Assembly (NCBI RefSeq): GCF_000262755.1
Contig: NZ_AFEU01000001.1
Span: forward strand, 124,001-188,000
Direction of reading: 5' to 3'
Length of the DNA: 64,000 bases
Origin: Bacillus methanolicus PB1
GTDB lineage: Bacteria; Bacillota; Bacilli; Bacillales; Cytobacillaceae
Shown here: one piece after another, positions 37,660 through 45,793 of the stretch
How positions within the stretch are numbered: position 1 is the stretch's first letter
Layout: the number at the start of each line of letters is the position of its first letter
Made by a program: the position numbers and the translations under genes
Notes under the pieces: generated by a model
Database searches by the model: none
What the model was told of the DNA's origin: nothing
Seen by the model: the letters and a program-made list of their open reading frames with translations, nothing else

Positions 37660-37778
37660 GGGGCTGTCTTATAAGCCTAAGGGTCAGACCCCATAACACA
37701 ATATATAGGACATAATGTTGGATAAATATGCTATATATTGATAATGCACATGGGGTCAGACCCTTATGAGACAGCCCC
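37660..37778. repeat. Long nested palindromic element between recA and cinA
   Basis: GGGGCTGTCTTAT pairs with AT(G)AGACAGCCCC, then AAGGGTCAGACCCCAT with ATGGGGTCAGACCCTT, then ATATATAG with CTATATAT around a 21-base loop that contains GGACATAATGTTGG. The only difference between the paired inner arms is the central A of GGGTCAGACCC, which is the same on both strands. Nearly identical to the element at 20787-20946; no coding capacity. Confidence 0.88.
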
Positions 37779-37785
37779 AAAAAAA

Positions 37786-37812
37786 ACAGAATGCTTAATC
37801 AAGCACTCTGTG
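37786..37812 (-). terminator. Terminator at the end of cinA
   Basis: On the minus strand CAGAGTGCTTGATTAAGCATTCTGTTTTTTTT: AGAGTGCTT pairs with AAGCATTCT, T8 follows. The TGA stop of cinA lies inside the loop. Confidence 0.88.
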
Positions 37813-39049
37813 ATTCTAAAAGTAATTTCAACAAGAAAAAGCATCCATACTTAACTGTTTGGGTCCGGATTGCCTCCCGTGTTCCGGCAAGATTCACCTT
37901 TTTGACGAGAGTCGGGCGGCCCTTAATCGAAATTCCAATAAAAACAGTGCCTGCAGGTTTTCCTTCTAATTCTTCCGGACCGGCCACTCCGGTAAAGCTG
38001 ATGCCGATATCGGATTGAAAGATCTTGGCAGCATTTTCAGCAAGCTCAAACGCGCATGCTTCACTGACGACTCCTTCTTTATCAATAGTTTCTTTTTTAA
38101 CAAGCAGCACTTTCTCTTTCGACTCTCGGGTATAACAAACAACACCGCCATTTAGAATGTTTACGGATCCAGGAATAGAAGTTAATTCCTGTTGAAACAT
38201 CCCGCCAGTTAAACTTTCAGCACACGAAATCGTCAGGCCATTTTGTTTCAAAACCTTCGTAAGTTCATTCATCAAGGTAGTATCATCATATCCGTATTTA
38301 TACTCTCCAACACGCTCTACTATTAATTTTTCTGTTTCATCAATAAGCTGGACCGCCGTTTCAATTGAACTGTGTTTTGCCGTTAAGCGAAGAGTGACTT
38401 CCCCTTCCGCAGCGAGCGGAGCAATTGTCGGATTGCTTTGCTGATCAATGATATCTTGAACTTTCGATTCCAACAGAGCCTCGCTAATTCCAAAAAACCT
38501 AATGACTCTTGATACAAGTTTTTCTTGCAGGTTCAATTTGCTTAATAGAGCAGGCAGCGCATATTTTAAAAACATCGGCTCCATTTCTTTAGGCGGCCCC
38601 GGCAAAAGCATGTAAATACGTTTACCCGTGTCAAGCAGCATACCAGGTGCCATTCCGTGTTCATTTTTCAACACTTGCGAACCTTTAAGAACCAATGCTT
38701 GCTTGCGATTGTTCTCAGTCATCTCCATCCCTGTTTTTATATAAAAATCCTCAATCGACTGCATAGCATCGTCATCCAAAACAAGTTCTTTACCGAGATG
38801 AGCCGCAATCGTCTCTTTAGTTAAGTCATCTTTCGTCGGACCTAGCCCCCCGGTGAAAATAATGATATCAGAGCGTTTTTCGGCTGTTTCAAGAACAGAT
38901 TTTAATCGGCCTGGGTTATCCCCGACTACTGCATGGAAAAATACATTGATTCCGGCATCAGCCAGATGCTTCGATATAAATCGAGCATTCGTGTTTACAA
39001 TTTGTCCGAGTAGCAATTCAGAGCCAACAGCGATTATTTCAGTGTTCAT
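37799..39049 (-). CDS. cinA: CinA family protein (competence-damage inducible)
   Basis: The 416-residue protein has the N-terminal COG1058 molybdopterin-like domain ([47 protein letters not shown]) and a C-terminal nicotinamide mononucleotide deamidase-type domain ([36 protein letters not shown]). Its COG1058 part may hydrolyse ADP-ribose. In many Firmicutes cinA precedes recA and they are co-transcribed; here cinA has a terminator and a repeat element in the 400 bases before recA, so recA seems to use its own promoter. ATG 39049 after GGGGGAA. Confidence 0.95.
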   Translation of the reverse strand: MNTEIIAVGSELLLGQIVNTNARFISKHLADAGINVFFHAVVGDNPGRLKSVLETAEKRSDIIIFTGGLGPTKDDLTKETIAAHLGKELVLDDDAMQSIEDFYIKTGMEMTENNRKQALVLKGSQVLKNEHGMAPGMLLDTGKRIYMLLPGPPKEMEPMFLKYALPALLSKLNLQEKLVSRVIRFFGISEALLESKVQDIIDQQSNPTIAPLAAEGEVTLRLTAKHSSIETAVQLIDETEKLIVERVGEYKYGYDDTTLMNELTKVLKQNGLTISCAESLTGGMFQQELTSIPGSVNILNGGVVCYTRESKEKVLLVKKETIDKEGVVSEACAFELAENAAKIFQSDIGISFTGVAGPEELEGKPAGTVFIGISIKGRPTLVKKVNLAGTREAIRTQTVKYGCFFLLKLLLESQSA

Positions 39050-39073
39050 AAAGATTCCCCCATCGTTCATTGA

Positions 39074-39652
39074 TTATTTTGAGTTCATAAATACTTGTCT
39101 GTTTTTGTAGAAATAATCCCATCCTGACCAAATCGTAAAAAACATGGCAACCCAAAGGGCGATGTCATCAAATGGGATATTCCCATATTCAAAAACAGGA
39201 TTATGTAAAAGCAATGCTGAAATCGCAATAATTTGTGTCCATGTCTTAATTTTACCGAGCATATTTGCTGCAACTACTTCTCCTTTTCCGGCAAGAACAA
39301 GGCGGAGACCTGTAACAGCAAACTCGCGGCTAATGATAATGATAACAATCCAAGAAGCTGCCACTTCTAAATCAACAAGGACGATTAAAGCAGCTGACAC
39401 TAATAGTTTATCAGCGAGAGGATCCAAAAATTTCCCCAGGTTTGTAACCAATTTATATTTACGGGCGTAGTACCCATCGATCCAATCCGTTGTAGATGCA
39501 ACTATAAAAATCAGAGCACCGACAAAATGAGTCACCGGCATTTCAGTCCCGATGAATTTCATTTCCCCCCATTGAAATTGTGCAAGCATGACAACTAAAA
39601 ACAAGGGGATAAGCAAGATTCTCGATATCGTTATTTTATTTGGCAAATTCAT
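39074..39652 (-). CDS. pgsA: Phosphatidylglycerophosphate synthase PgsA
   Basis: PgsA transfers glycerol 3-phosphate to CDP-diacylglycerol, the first step to phosphatidylglycerol. The 192-residue membrane protein shows the CDP-alcohol phosphotransferase motif D-x2-DG-x2-AR-x8-G-x3-D-x3-D as DWIDGYYAR followed by GKFLDPLAD. Several hydrophobic helices surround it. It lies between rodZ and cinA in the usual Bacillus order. The start ATG at 39652 follows AGGTCACC; spacing to cinA is 24 bases. Confidence 0.97.
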   Translation of the reverse strand: MNLPNKITISRILLIPLFLVVMLAQFQWGEMKFIGTEMPVTHFVGALIFIVASTTDWIDGYYARKYKLVTNLGKFLDPLADKLLVSAALIVLVDLEVAASWIVIIIISREFAVTGLRLVLAGKGEVVAANMLGKIKTWTQIIAISALLLHNPVFEYGNIPFDDIALWVAMFFTIWSGWDYFYKNRQVFMNSK

Positions 39653-39715
39653 TAGGTGACCTCCAATACTGTCCGATAAAATTCAAGAAGGAGAAATAGA
39701 CATCAACACTGATGA

Positions 39716-40624
39716 CTATTCTGCCTTTGGTACATACCGAATCGTGATATCCTGTCGCACTGATTCAGAAGGCGGAACGGCAAACTCAACTTTTTGATCA
39801 TTTATATAGATCTCTGTATTTGCTGAATTTCCCACGACGATCACAGCTTCTTGTTCTTTTGAAAAGTCAACTGTTTGACTTTCTGTTCCGCCTTTTGATA
39901 AAGTACCCTGGAAAAAGGAATAGCCTTTGCCATTTGAAATATTAACCCATGTCTCTCCGCCAATAGAAGCAACTTTCAATAAAAACTTGTCAGCATTTTT
40001 CAATTCATAAACTGTATTTCGGCCGCTTGCTTCAACAACTGAAACTTGCTGTTCTTGAGTTTTCTCATCTATCACAGTCTCATTCTCATCAGAATTAGTT
40101 TTTTCTTTTTCTTTATTTTCGGTCTTTTCGTTCTTTTCCACTTCATTTTCGAGATTTGCTGATTGTTCAAAACGAGCCGGTACGTTCTTTTCCTGAACAG
40201 GTTCTTTCGTTTCATTTCGTGCATTTGTTTGAAGGAAGTACCAAATAAGTGCAATTGTACCTATGACAAAAACACCGATCAAAATTTTCGGGAGTAAGTC
40301 AATAATTTTTGAGCTGTTCCCGGTTATTCTCTTCCTGCTTTGAACTCTTGAAAGCTGTACAGGCAATTCATTATCGTATGTAGAAGGAATTTCATTCTTG
40401 TATTGTTCAAATAGTTCTTCCGGTTCAATCCCGACAGCTTCCGCATATTGTTTAATAAAAGCGCGAACATAAAACTTTCCGGGCATCATCGAAAAATTTC
40501 CTTCTTCAATTCCCTTCAAGTATCGTTTCTGAATTTTCGTTAAATCTTGCAGTTGATCCAGGCTCAAGCCTTTTGCTTCCCTGGCTTCTTTCAGTCTATT
40601 TCCTAATTCCGTCAACGAAAACAC
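39716..40624 (-). CDS. rodZ: RodZ-like cytoskeletal anchor (YmfM)
   Basis: RodZ links the MreB cytoskeleton to the membrane. The 302-residue protein has an N-terminal Xre-type helix-turn-helix (LGNRLKEAREAKGLSLDQLQ to YAEAVGIEPEELFE), a basic juxtamembrane stretch (SRVQSRKRITGNSSK), one membrane helix (ILIGVFVIGTIALIWYFLQ), a Glu/Lys-rich extracellular linker (EKNEKTENKEKEKTN) and a C-terminal beta-sheet domain (DUF4115; TVYELKNADKFLLKV). Membership with MreB partners fits the mreBH gene in the window. Spaced 12 bases from ymfK. Confidence 0.93.
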   Translation of the reverse strand: MFSLTELGNRLKEAREAKGLSLDQLQDLTKIQKRYLKGIEEGNFSMMPGKFYVRAFIKQYAEAVGIEPEELFEQYKNEIPSTYDNELPVQLSRVQSRKRITGNSSKIIDLLPKILIGVFVIGTIALIWYFLQTNARNETKEPVQEKNVPARFEQSANLENEVEKNEKTENKEKEKTNSDENETVIDEKTQEQQVSVVEASGRNTVYELKNADKFLLKVASIGGETWVNISNGKGYSFFQGTLSKGGTESQTVDFSKEQEAVIVVGNSANTEIYINDQKVEFAVPPSESVRQDITIRYVPKAE

Positions 40625-40636
40625 CTTCCATTATAG

Positions 40637-41428
40637 TTAAAAATTAAAACTTCCGAAATCAGAATCCGAAAACATATGATTCTTATCAACAATTTCATAC
40701 GTAATCTCTTCATCGGGATCGTTTCGAAGTTCAATAATATAGTGAAAATCATCCAATGAAAACTCGGTATTTTGAACGAATATATCGGGATGTTCTACTA
40801 CTTTCACAGCAGGAAGCTGCATAATTTCCCTTACAAGCTGCCAATGCCGCTCGCTTGCGCGCCGGGTTGATACAATTCCATCAATAATAAATATATTATT
40901 TTCGTTATACTCGTCCTCAATGAGCTGGTTTCGGACCGTTTGTTTTAGAAGCGTCGATGATACAAACAACCAGCGCTTATTAGCACTTACGCTTGATGCT
41001 ACAACCGATTCTGTTTTGCCTACCCTTGGCATTCCTCGAATTCCAATCAGTTTATGTCCTTCCTGTTTAAATAATTCTGCCATAAAATCGACGAGCAAAC
41101 CGATTTCATCACGAACAAACCTGAATGTCTTTTTATCATCTGCATCTCTTTGTATGTATCTTCCGTGACGGACGGCAAGACGGTCACGCAGTTTTGGCTC
41201 GCGAAGTTTTATCACTCTTATAGTATCCATTGTGTTCAAAATAGATTCTAACCGTTCGATTTGTTCTTTATCTTTTGCTAAAATAAGGAGCCCGCGGCGC
41301 CCTTCATGAATCCCATTAATTGTCACAATATTAATTGAGAGCATACCTAATAAGGATGAAATGTCACCGAGCAGACCAGGACGGTTTTTTATAATCTCAT
41401 ATTCCAAATACCATTCTGTTTTTTTCAT
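40637..41428 (-). CDS. ymfK: YmfK, DUF3388 protein with ACT-like and P-loop regions
   Basis: The 263-residue protein has an N-terminal ACT-like fold (EYEIIKNRPGLLGDISSLLG, about 1-75) and then a segment with a Walker A-like GIRGMPRVGKTES, with IFIIDGIV as a plausible Walker B. It is in DUF3388, function unknown, seen throughout Bacillus in this position between ymfJ and ymfM. Regulation by a small ligand through the ACT domain is possible but unproven. AGGAGGTTT precedes the ATG. Ends 12 bases before rodZ. Confidence 0.9.
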   Translation of the reverse strand: MKKTEWYLEYEIIKNRPGLLGDISSLLGMLSINIVTINGIHEGRRGLLILAKDKEQIERLESILNTMDTIRVIKLREPKLRDRLAVRHGRYIQRDADDKKTFRFVRDEIGLLVDFMAELFKQEGHKLIGIRGMPRVGKTESVVASSVSANKRWLFVSSTLLKQTVRNQLIEDEYNENNIFIIDGIVSTRRASERHWQLVREIMQLPAVKVVEHPDIFVQNTEFSLDDFHYIIELRNDPDEEITYEIVDKNHMFSDSDFGSFNF

Positions 41429-41566
41429 AAAAAACCTCCTCCTCTTTCATGCTAGTGACAAACCCCCTCATTCTTCATCTAGCTTCTATAATAAATGATT
41501 TTGATTGAAGATGAAAGGAAAAACAAAAACGGAAAAAACAATTTCAACCACTTGTAACAAAAACGT

Positions 41567-41599
41567 AAAAAAGAGAGGGCTGCCCTCTCTTTTGTGTAA
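41567..41599 (-). terminator. Terminator after ymfJ
   Basis: AAAGAGAGGGCAGCCCTCTCTTT is a near-perfect palindrome, followed by a T-run on the minus strand. Confidence 0.9.
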
Positions 41600-41611
41600 T
41601 TGGTATGTTTA

Positions 41612-41869
41612 TTAATGGGTTCCGTCATTTTGAACAAGCTTCACCATCATACTTGCAATCGCATGCTGTTCTTCAGGGCTTGCAACAGACCAAAGGTCGG
41701 CAAGAATTTTTTCTTGTTCATTCTTAGGCTCTACTTGCTTTGCAAGATAATCACCAATTTGATATGCAAGATCATTGACCACTTCTTTGCTCATTCCGGA
41801 ATTTTGCGCCTGATTAAGGCGATCGCCTAAAAAGTCTTTCCATTGCTGCCAATTATCTAAAACAGACAT
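41612..41869 (-). CDS. ymfJ: YmfJ, DUF3243 protein
   Basis: The 85-residue protein begins MSVLDNWQQWKDFLGDRLNQ and has VVNDLAYQIGDYLAKQVEPKNEQE and LWSVASPEEQHAIASMMVKLVQ; these mark DUF3243, a small helical family of unknown role kept next to ymfI and ymfK in Bacillus. AGGAGG is found seven bases before the ATG. No export signal or catalytic motif. Confidence 0.92.
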   Translation of the reverse strand: MSVLDNWQQWKDFLGDRLNQAQNSGMSKEVVNDLAYQIGDYLAKQVEPKNEQEKILADLWSVASPEEQHAIASMMVKLVQNDGTH

Positions 41870-41962
41870 TGTTTGAACCTCCTTTTATGGTATTCACGGA
41901 TATTTTGCTTGATTGAGGTTGAAAATATTCATTGTATAGGAAAGGTTATAAAAACTTTGTGA

Positions 41963-42685
41963 TTAAGTATACCATCCGCCATTTACTGACAAAACCTGTC
42001 CTGTAATATAAGATGCTTTATCGGAAAGCAAAAAAGAAACACTGTTTGCAACATCCTTTGGAGTTCCGAATCGGCCGAGCGGTATATCCACTTTCATTGC
42101 TTGCAAGTCCTCTTCGGAAAAATTATTCAGCATTGCTGTTTCGATTGCTCCGGGTGCAATTGCATTCACACGAATTCCGCTTAGGGCAACTTCTTTACTT
42201 AAAGCCTTTACAAAAGAAATTTGTGCGCCTTTTACAGTTGAATATACGACTTCACATGATGCGCCTGTTTGCCCCCAGATCGAAGAAATAACAATAATAT
42301 TTCCATGTTTTTTTGCTGTCATTTTCGGAAGCAGTTCTTTTGTCAGCAACAGCGGTGCCGTTAAATGAATCTGAATTAATTCTTGGGCTTCTTTTTCATC
42401 CAAATCGATTAACATTCCATATTGGCTGATTCCGCTATTATGAATGATGGCATCGATCATAAAAATATTTTCGGCAATCTTCCTATAGCCGTCAGGACGG
42501 GACAGATCCGCTTGAATAGGAATGTATTCCCCTTGAAAACCTTCCAGTTCTTGCAACAATTCTATAATCGATTGCTTGTTGCGGTTGTAATGTAAATATA
42601 ACGAATAACCTTCTTCAGCAAGCTTACAAGCAATCGCCCTGCCGATTCCGCCGCTCGCTCCGGTTATGAGGGCATATTTTTTCAT
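41963..42685 (-). CDS. ymfI: YmfI, short-chain dehydrogenase/reductase
   Basis: The classical SDR (240 residues) has the NAD(P)-binding TGASGGIGRA, the NNAG-equivalent HNSG, catalytic serine in VISSIWGQTG, and the Tyr-x3-Lys pair as YSTVKGA. It ends in VLSVNGGWYT, like FabG. The family's best-known members reduce 3-oxoacyl-ACP; YmfI substrate is unknown. ATG 42685 is used since GGAG lies eight bases upstream; three extra codons precede it. Same position as in B. subtilis, between ymfH and ymfJ. Confidence 0.92.
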   Translation of the reverse strand: MKKYALITGASGGIGRAIACKLAEEGYSLYLHYNRNKQSIIELLQELEGFQGEYIPIQADLSRPDGYRKIAENIFMIDAIIHNSGISQYGMLIDLDEKEAQELIQIHLTAPLLLTKELLPKMTAKKHGNIIVISSIWGQTGASCEVVYSTVKGAQISFVKALSKEVALSGIRVNAIAPGAIETAMLNNFSEEDLQAMKVDIPLGRFGTPKDVANSVSFLLSDKASYITGQVLSVNGGWYT

Positions 42686-42742
42686 AAAAAACACTCCGAT
42701 AATAGAGATTTTTCCCCCTTATTTTACTGGCTTTTGAGTAAG

Positions 42743-42770
42743 AAAAAAAGCGCCGTACCAGCGCTTCTTT
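42743..42770 (-). terminator. Terminator after ymfH
   Basis: On the minus strand AAGCGCTGGTACGGCGCTTTTTTT: AGCGC pairs with GCGCT; T7 follows. Confidence 0.75.
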
Positions 42771-42779
42771 GAAAAGTGT

Positions 42780-44066
42780 TTATTTGGGGACAACTTGGCA
42801 AACAGAAAACCTTTCCTCGGCAATAAATGTATCCGCAACTTTTTTTACATCATTCAGGGTAATACTCTCGAGTGTTGGAACAATATCAAACAAATTCATG
42901 TCATTATAAGCATAACGGGTAAATTGGTTGGCGATATATTCTGGTGAATTAATAGCCCTTAAGAACGAACCGATTTTTTTCCTTTTTGCCCTTTCCAGAT
43001 TTTCTTCTGTAAAGATATTCCCTTCTTTTGCATTGATAAACATTTTCTCTATTTTCCCCGCCAGACGGTCTGGATCATTTGTATCTCCTCCGACCATCGC
43101 AAACCCGAATCCTTGTTCCTGTGTATAATCGTATGAAAATGTATCATCAATAAGCCCTTCATTATAAAGGTCATTATAATTGTTTGAACTTTTGCCAAAC
43201 AGCACATCAAGCATCACATTAATCGTCAGCTCATTTTTCAGCATTTGTTCGCCCGATTGATTGACATCAAGAGCTTTTATACCGAACAGACATTTTGAAG
43301 TTTGAACATTCATTTTTAAAACTTTTTTCTTTTCAGCAGACTCTTTAGGTTCATCGGGAAATTGCCGCTTAATTTCCGGCTGGTTATAATATTTTTTTTT
43401 GCTTTGGTTTTCTATAATCTGATTCATTATCTTCTCAGGATCAACCGGCCCGACAACAAACAAAAGCATATTGCTCGGATGATAAAAAGTGTAGTAGCAT
43501 TCATAAAGCATATCTTTTGTTATTTCGGAAATGGACTCGACCGTTCCGGCAATGTCAATCCTAACCGGATGGTTTTTATATAAGTTTTCGATAAGGCCAA
43601 AATAAAGGCGCCAATCAGGATTATCGTCATACATTGTTATTTCCTGTCCGATGATCCCTTTTTCTTTTTCCACTGTTTTTTCTGTGAAATAAGGGTCTTG
43701 AACAAAATTGATTAATGTCTCAAGGTTTAATTCGACATCCGAAGTGCTGGAAAATAAATAGGAAGTCCTTGTAAAAGAAGTAAACGCATTTGCAGATGCC
43801 CCTTGGCGGCTGAATTGCTGAAACACATCTCCATCTTCTTTTTCAAACAACTTGTGCTCAAGAAAGTGTGCTATTCCATCGGGAACCGTAATAAACTCGT
43901 TTTTATTTAGTGGAACAAAAGTATTATCGACTGACCCATACTTTGTCGTAAATGTAGCATATGTTTTGTTAAATCCTTTTTTTGGAAGTATATACACATC
44001 GAGCCCGTTTTCAAGCTTCTCATAATAAAGCTCTTCTTGAAGCTGATCAAACGTTATTTTTCTCAT
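42780..44066 (-). CDS. ymfH: YmfH, M16 zinc peptidase (catalytic-type)
   Basis: The 428-residue pitrilysin-family protein has the inverted zinc motif HxxEH as HFLEH and a downstream glutamate in the EKEKGIIGQEI helix, so it should bind zinc. It pairs with YmfF, which lacks the motif; in other M16 peptidases such pairs form heterodimers with one catalytic half. YmfH is cytoplasmic and its substrate is unknown. The two genes overlap by four bases (ATGA), implying coupled translation. It follows ymfF and precedes ymfI. Confidence 0.93.
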   Translation of the reverse strand: MRKITFDQLQEELYYEKLENGLDVYILPKKGFNKTYATFTTKYGSVDNTFVPLNKNEFITVPDGIAHFLEHKLFEKEDGDVFQQFSRQGASANAFTSFTRTSYLFSSTSDVELNLETLINFVQDPYFTEKTVEKEKGIIGQEITMYDDNPDWRLYFGLIENLYKNHPVRIDIAGTVESISEITKDMLYECYYTFYHPSNMLLFVVGPVDPEKIMNQIIENQSKKKYYNQPEIKRQFPDEPKESAEKKKVLKMNVQTSKCLFGIKALDVNQSGEQMLKNELTINVMLDVLFGKSSNNYNDLYNEGLIDDTFSYDYTQEQGFGFAMVGGDTNDPDRLAGKIEKMFINAKEGNIFTEENLERAKRKKIGSFLRAINSPEYIANQFTRYAYNDMNLFDIVPTLESITLNDVKKVADTFIAEERFSVCQVVPK

Positions 44067-45346
44067 TGGCTTCCACCTTCCATTCCAGTTAAGAAGTAAA
44101 TCGTATCTGCTTCAATTTTTTGGGCAACTTTCATGATATCTTCCCGTGTGACTTGTTCCATTCCTTTGAGCCATGTTTGAAAATCAATCGGTTGTTTTGA
44201 AACAATATTATGGTATAATACTTCAACAATTCCCCTTGACGTATCGATCGTTTCAAGCAGCTGATTTCGAATTACAGCTTTTGTCTGATTGATCTCCTCA
44301 TCTGTAAAGTCGCCATTCTTCATTGCGTGCATTTGCTCATTGATAATTTGGACGGCTTGTTGATAATTTTTTGCATCGATTCCGGACATAACCATTAATA
44401 AGCCTTTATGGCTTTCAAGCCTGCTTGCTGCATAATAGGCCAAGCTTGCTTTTTCCCGAACATTTCGAAACAATTTAGAATGGGAGAACCCGCCAAAAAT
44501 CCCATTAAATAGTTGCAGTGCATAATAATCCGGATCTCCATAAACAACATTCGTTCTGTAGCCAATGTTCAGTTTTCCTTGCTTAACATCTTGTTTTTCA
44601 ATCACTTCACTTACTTTTTCTTTTTTCTGAACCGAAATTTTCTCCGCTTCTTTTGGAGTACGGTCATGAAAATTGATCAATTTTGAAGCAGTATTGTATA
44701 CCTCTTCTTCATCAATATCACCAATTATATAAAGATCCAATTCATCTTCTGAAAGGGCTTGCTGATAATATTGAAATAGATTTTCAGCATTGATTTGATT
44801 AACGTGTTCCAATTCACCGTTTACACTTAAAGCATAAGGTTCTCCTAAACACATTTCTTGAATAAGGCGTAAATTTGAGTACCGCATTTTATCATCGTAT
44901 ACTGATTGAATTCGTTGTTTCAAAGTTCTTTTTTCCATTTCAACAGTTGCCGCATCAAATGAATGATTGGATGCATTCGGGTTTAACAATATTTCTGAAA
45001 GTAATTCGAATGCATTTTTTAATAAAGGAGTTTGATCACCAAGAAATTTCTCATTGGCAATCTCAATTGAAACCGTAATGATGTGGTACTCTCCTTTTTT
45101 CGCAAGATCGACATAAAGGGTCGCCCCATATAATTCGTCCAAATAGGAACGAAGTTTGGCTGTTGACGGATATTTTTTCGTGCTGCTTTGCAATACATAG
45201 GGAAGTATTGCTCTTTTCGTGACGTCCGATGCTTGAAGCGGGGCTTTCATTTTCCAAACAAGAGTGTTTGTTTTATATTTATCTGTTTTTACAAGATGAA
45301 GCTTATAGCCACTCATTTCTCTTACTGTTTCCGATAAAGCTGTCAT
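44063..45346 (-). CDS. ymfF: YmfF, M16 peptidase-like protein lacking the zinc motif
   Basis: The 427-residue protein resembles YmfH along its length (LRSYLDELYGATLYVDL, FNGIFGGFSHSKLFRNVREK, YAASRLESHKGLL), but has no HxxEH; the corresponding helix reads ILPYVLQSST. It is therefore probably the structural, noncatalytic half of a YmfF-YmfH complex. ATG 45346 follows GGGAGG seven bases upstream. The first gene of the ymfF-ymfH-ymfI block. Upstream lies the 20-bp tandem array and an IS remnant. Confidence 0.92.
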   Translation of the reverse strand: MTALSETVREMSGYKLHLVKTDKYKTNTLVWKMKAPLQASDVTKRAILPYVLQSSTKKYPSTAKLRSYLDELYGATLYVDLAKKGEYHIITVSIEIANEKFLGDQTPLLKNAFELLSEILLNPNASNHSFDAATVEMEKRTLKQRIQSVYDDKMRYSNLRLIQEMCLGEPYALSVNGELEHVNQINAENLFQYYQQALSEDELDLYIIGDIDEEEVYNTASKLINFHDRTPKEAEKISVQKKEKVSEVIEKQDVKQGKLNIGYRTNVVYGDPDYYALQLFNGIFGGFSHSKLFRNVREKASLAYYAASRLESHKGLLMVMSGIDAKNYQQAVQIINEQMHAMKNGDFTDEEINQTKAVIRNQLLETIDTSRGIVEVLYHNIVSKQPIDFQTWLKGMEQVTREDIMKVAQKIEADTIYFLTGMEGGSQ

Positions 45347-45779
45347 AAGCAGGCCTCCCGTATAAAATTAGAACCCTATTTAAACATTATGTAATATGTA
45401 ATGCAGTTATTTTCTATATTATCCTTTGAAAATAAACATATTCTTTATTACTATACATTTCCAACGTGAAATATTTCAAGTAATTGGGGTGTTCGTTTGC
45501 TTGCTTTGCAAGGTTTACTTTGTTTTTTCGGTTTAGTGGGTTTACATAATATTTTTATCGTTTATTAAAATCTTTATAAATTATCATGAAAGCTCATAAA
45601 ATACAGCGACGGCTCATATTTTGAATTGAAGGCTCATATATTGAAATAAAAGCTCATAAATCGAAATAAGGGCTCATATATCTAAACGAAGGCTCATAAA
45701 TCGAAATAAGAGCTCATATATCAAAATAAAGGCTCATAACCCTGTTTCAGAGCGAATAAACCCGCCATTGACTTTTTAG
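45347..45779. other. AT-rich gap upstream of ymfF containing a tandem array
   Basis: Apart from the 20-bp array at 45592-45741 the stretch is AT-rich with no convincing reading frame or terminator. A ymfF promoter is expected in its left part. Confidence 0.5.
45592..45741. repeat. Tandem array of eight 20-bp GCTCATA units
   Basis: GCTCATA begins at 45592, 45612, 45632, 45652, 45672, 45692, 45712 and 45732, each exactly 20 bases apart. The typical unit is GCTCATAAATCGAAATAAGG; alternate units tend to read GCTCATAT and GCTCATAA. Later positions vary, the seven-base start is invariant. The array ends 38 bases before the left flank of the IS element. Confidence 0.92.
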
Positions 45780-45793
45780 CCCCCTTAATCATT

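Noticed and set aside
45592-45741. CRISPR array at the GCTCATA repeats
   Set aside because: The constant part is only seven bases and the period is 20, far too short for repeat plus spacer; no cas genes.
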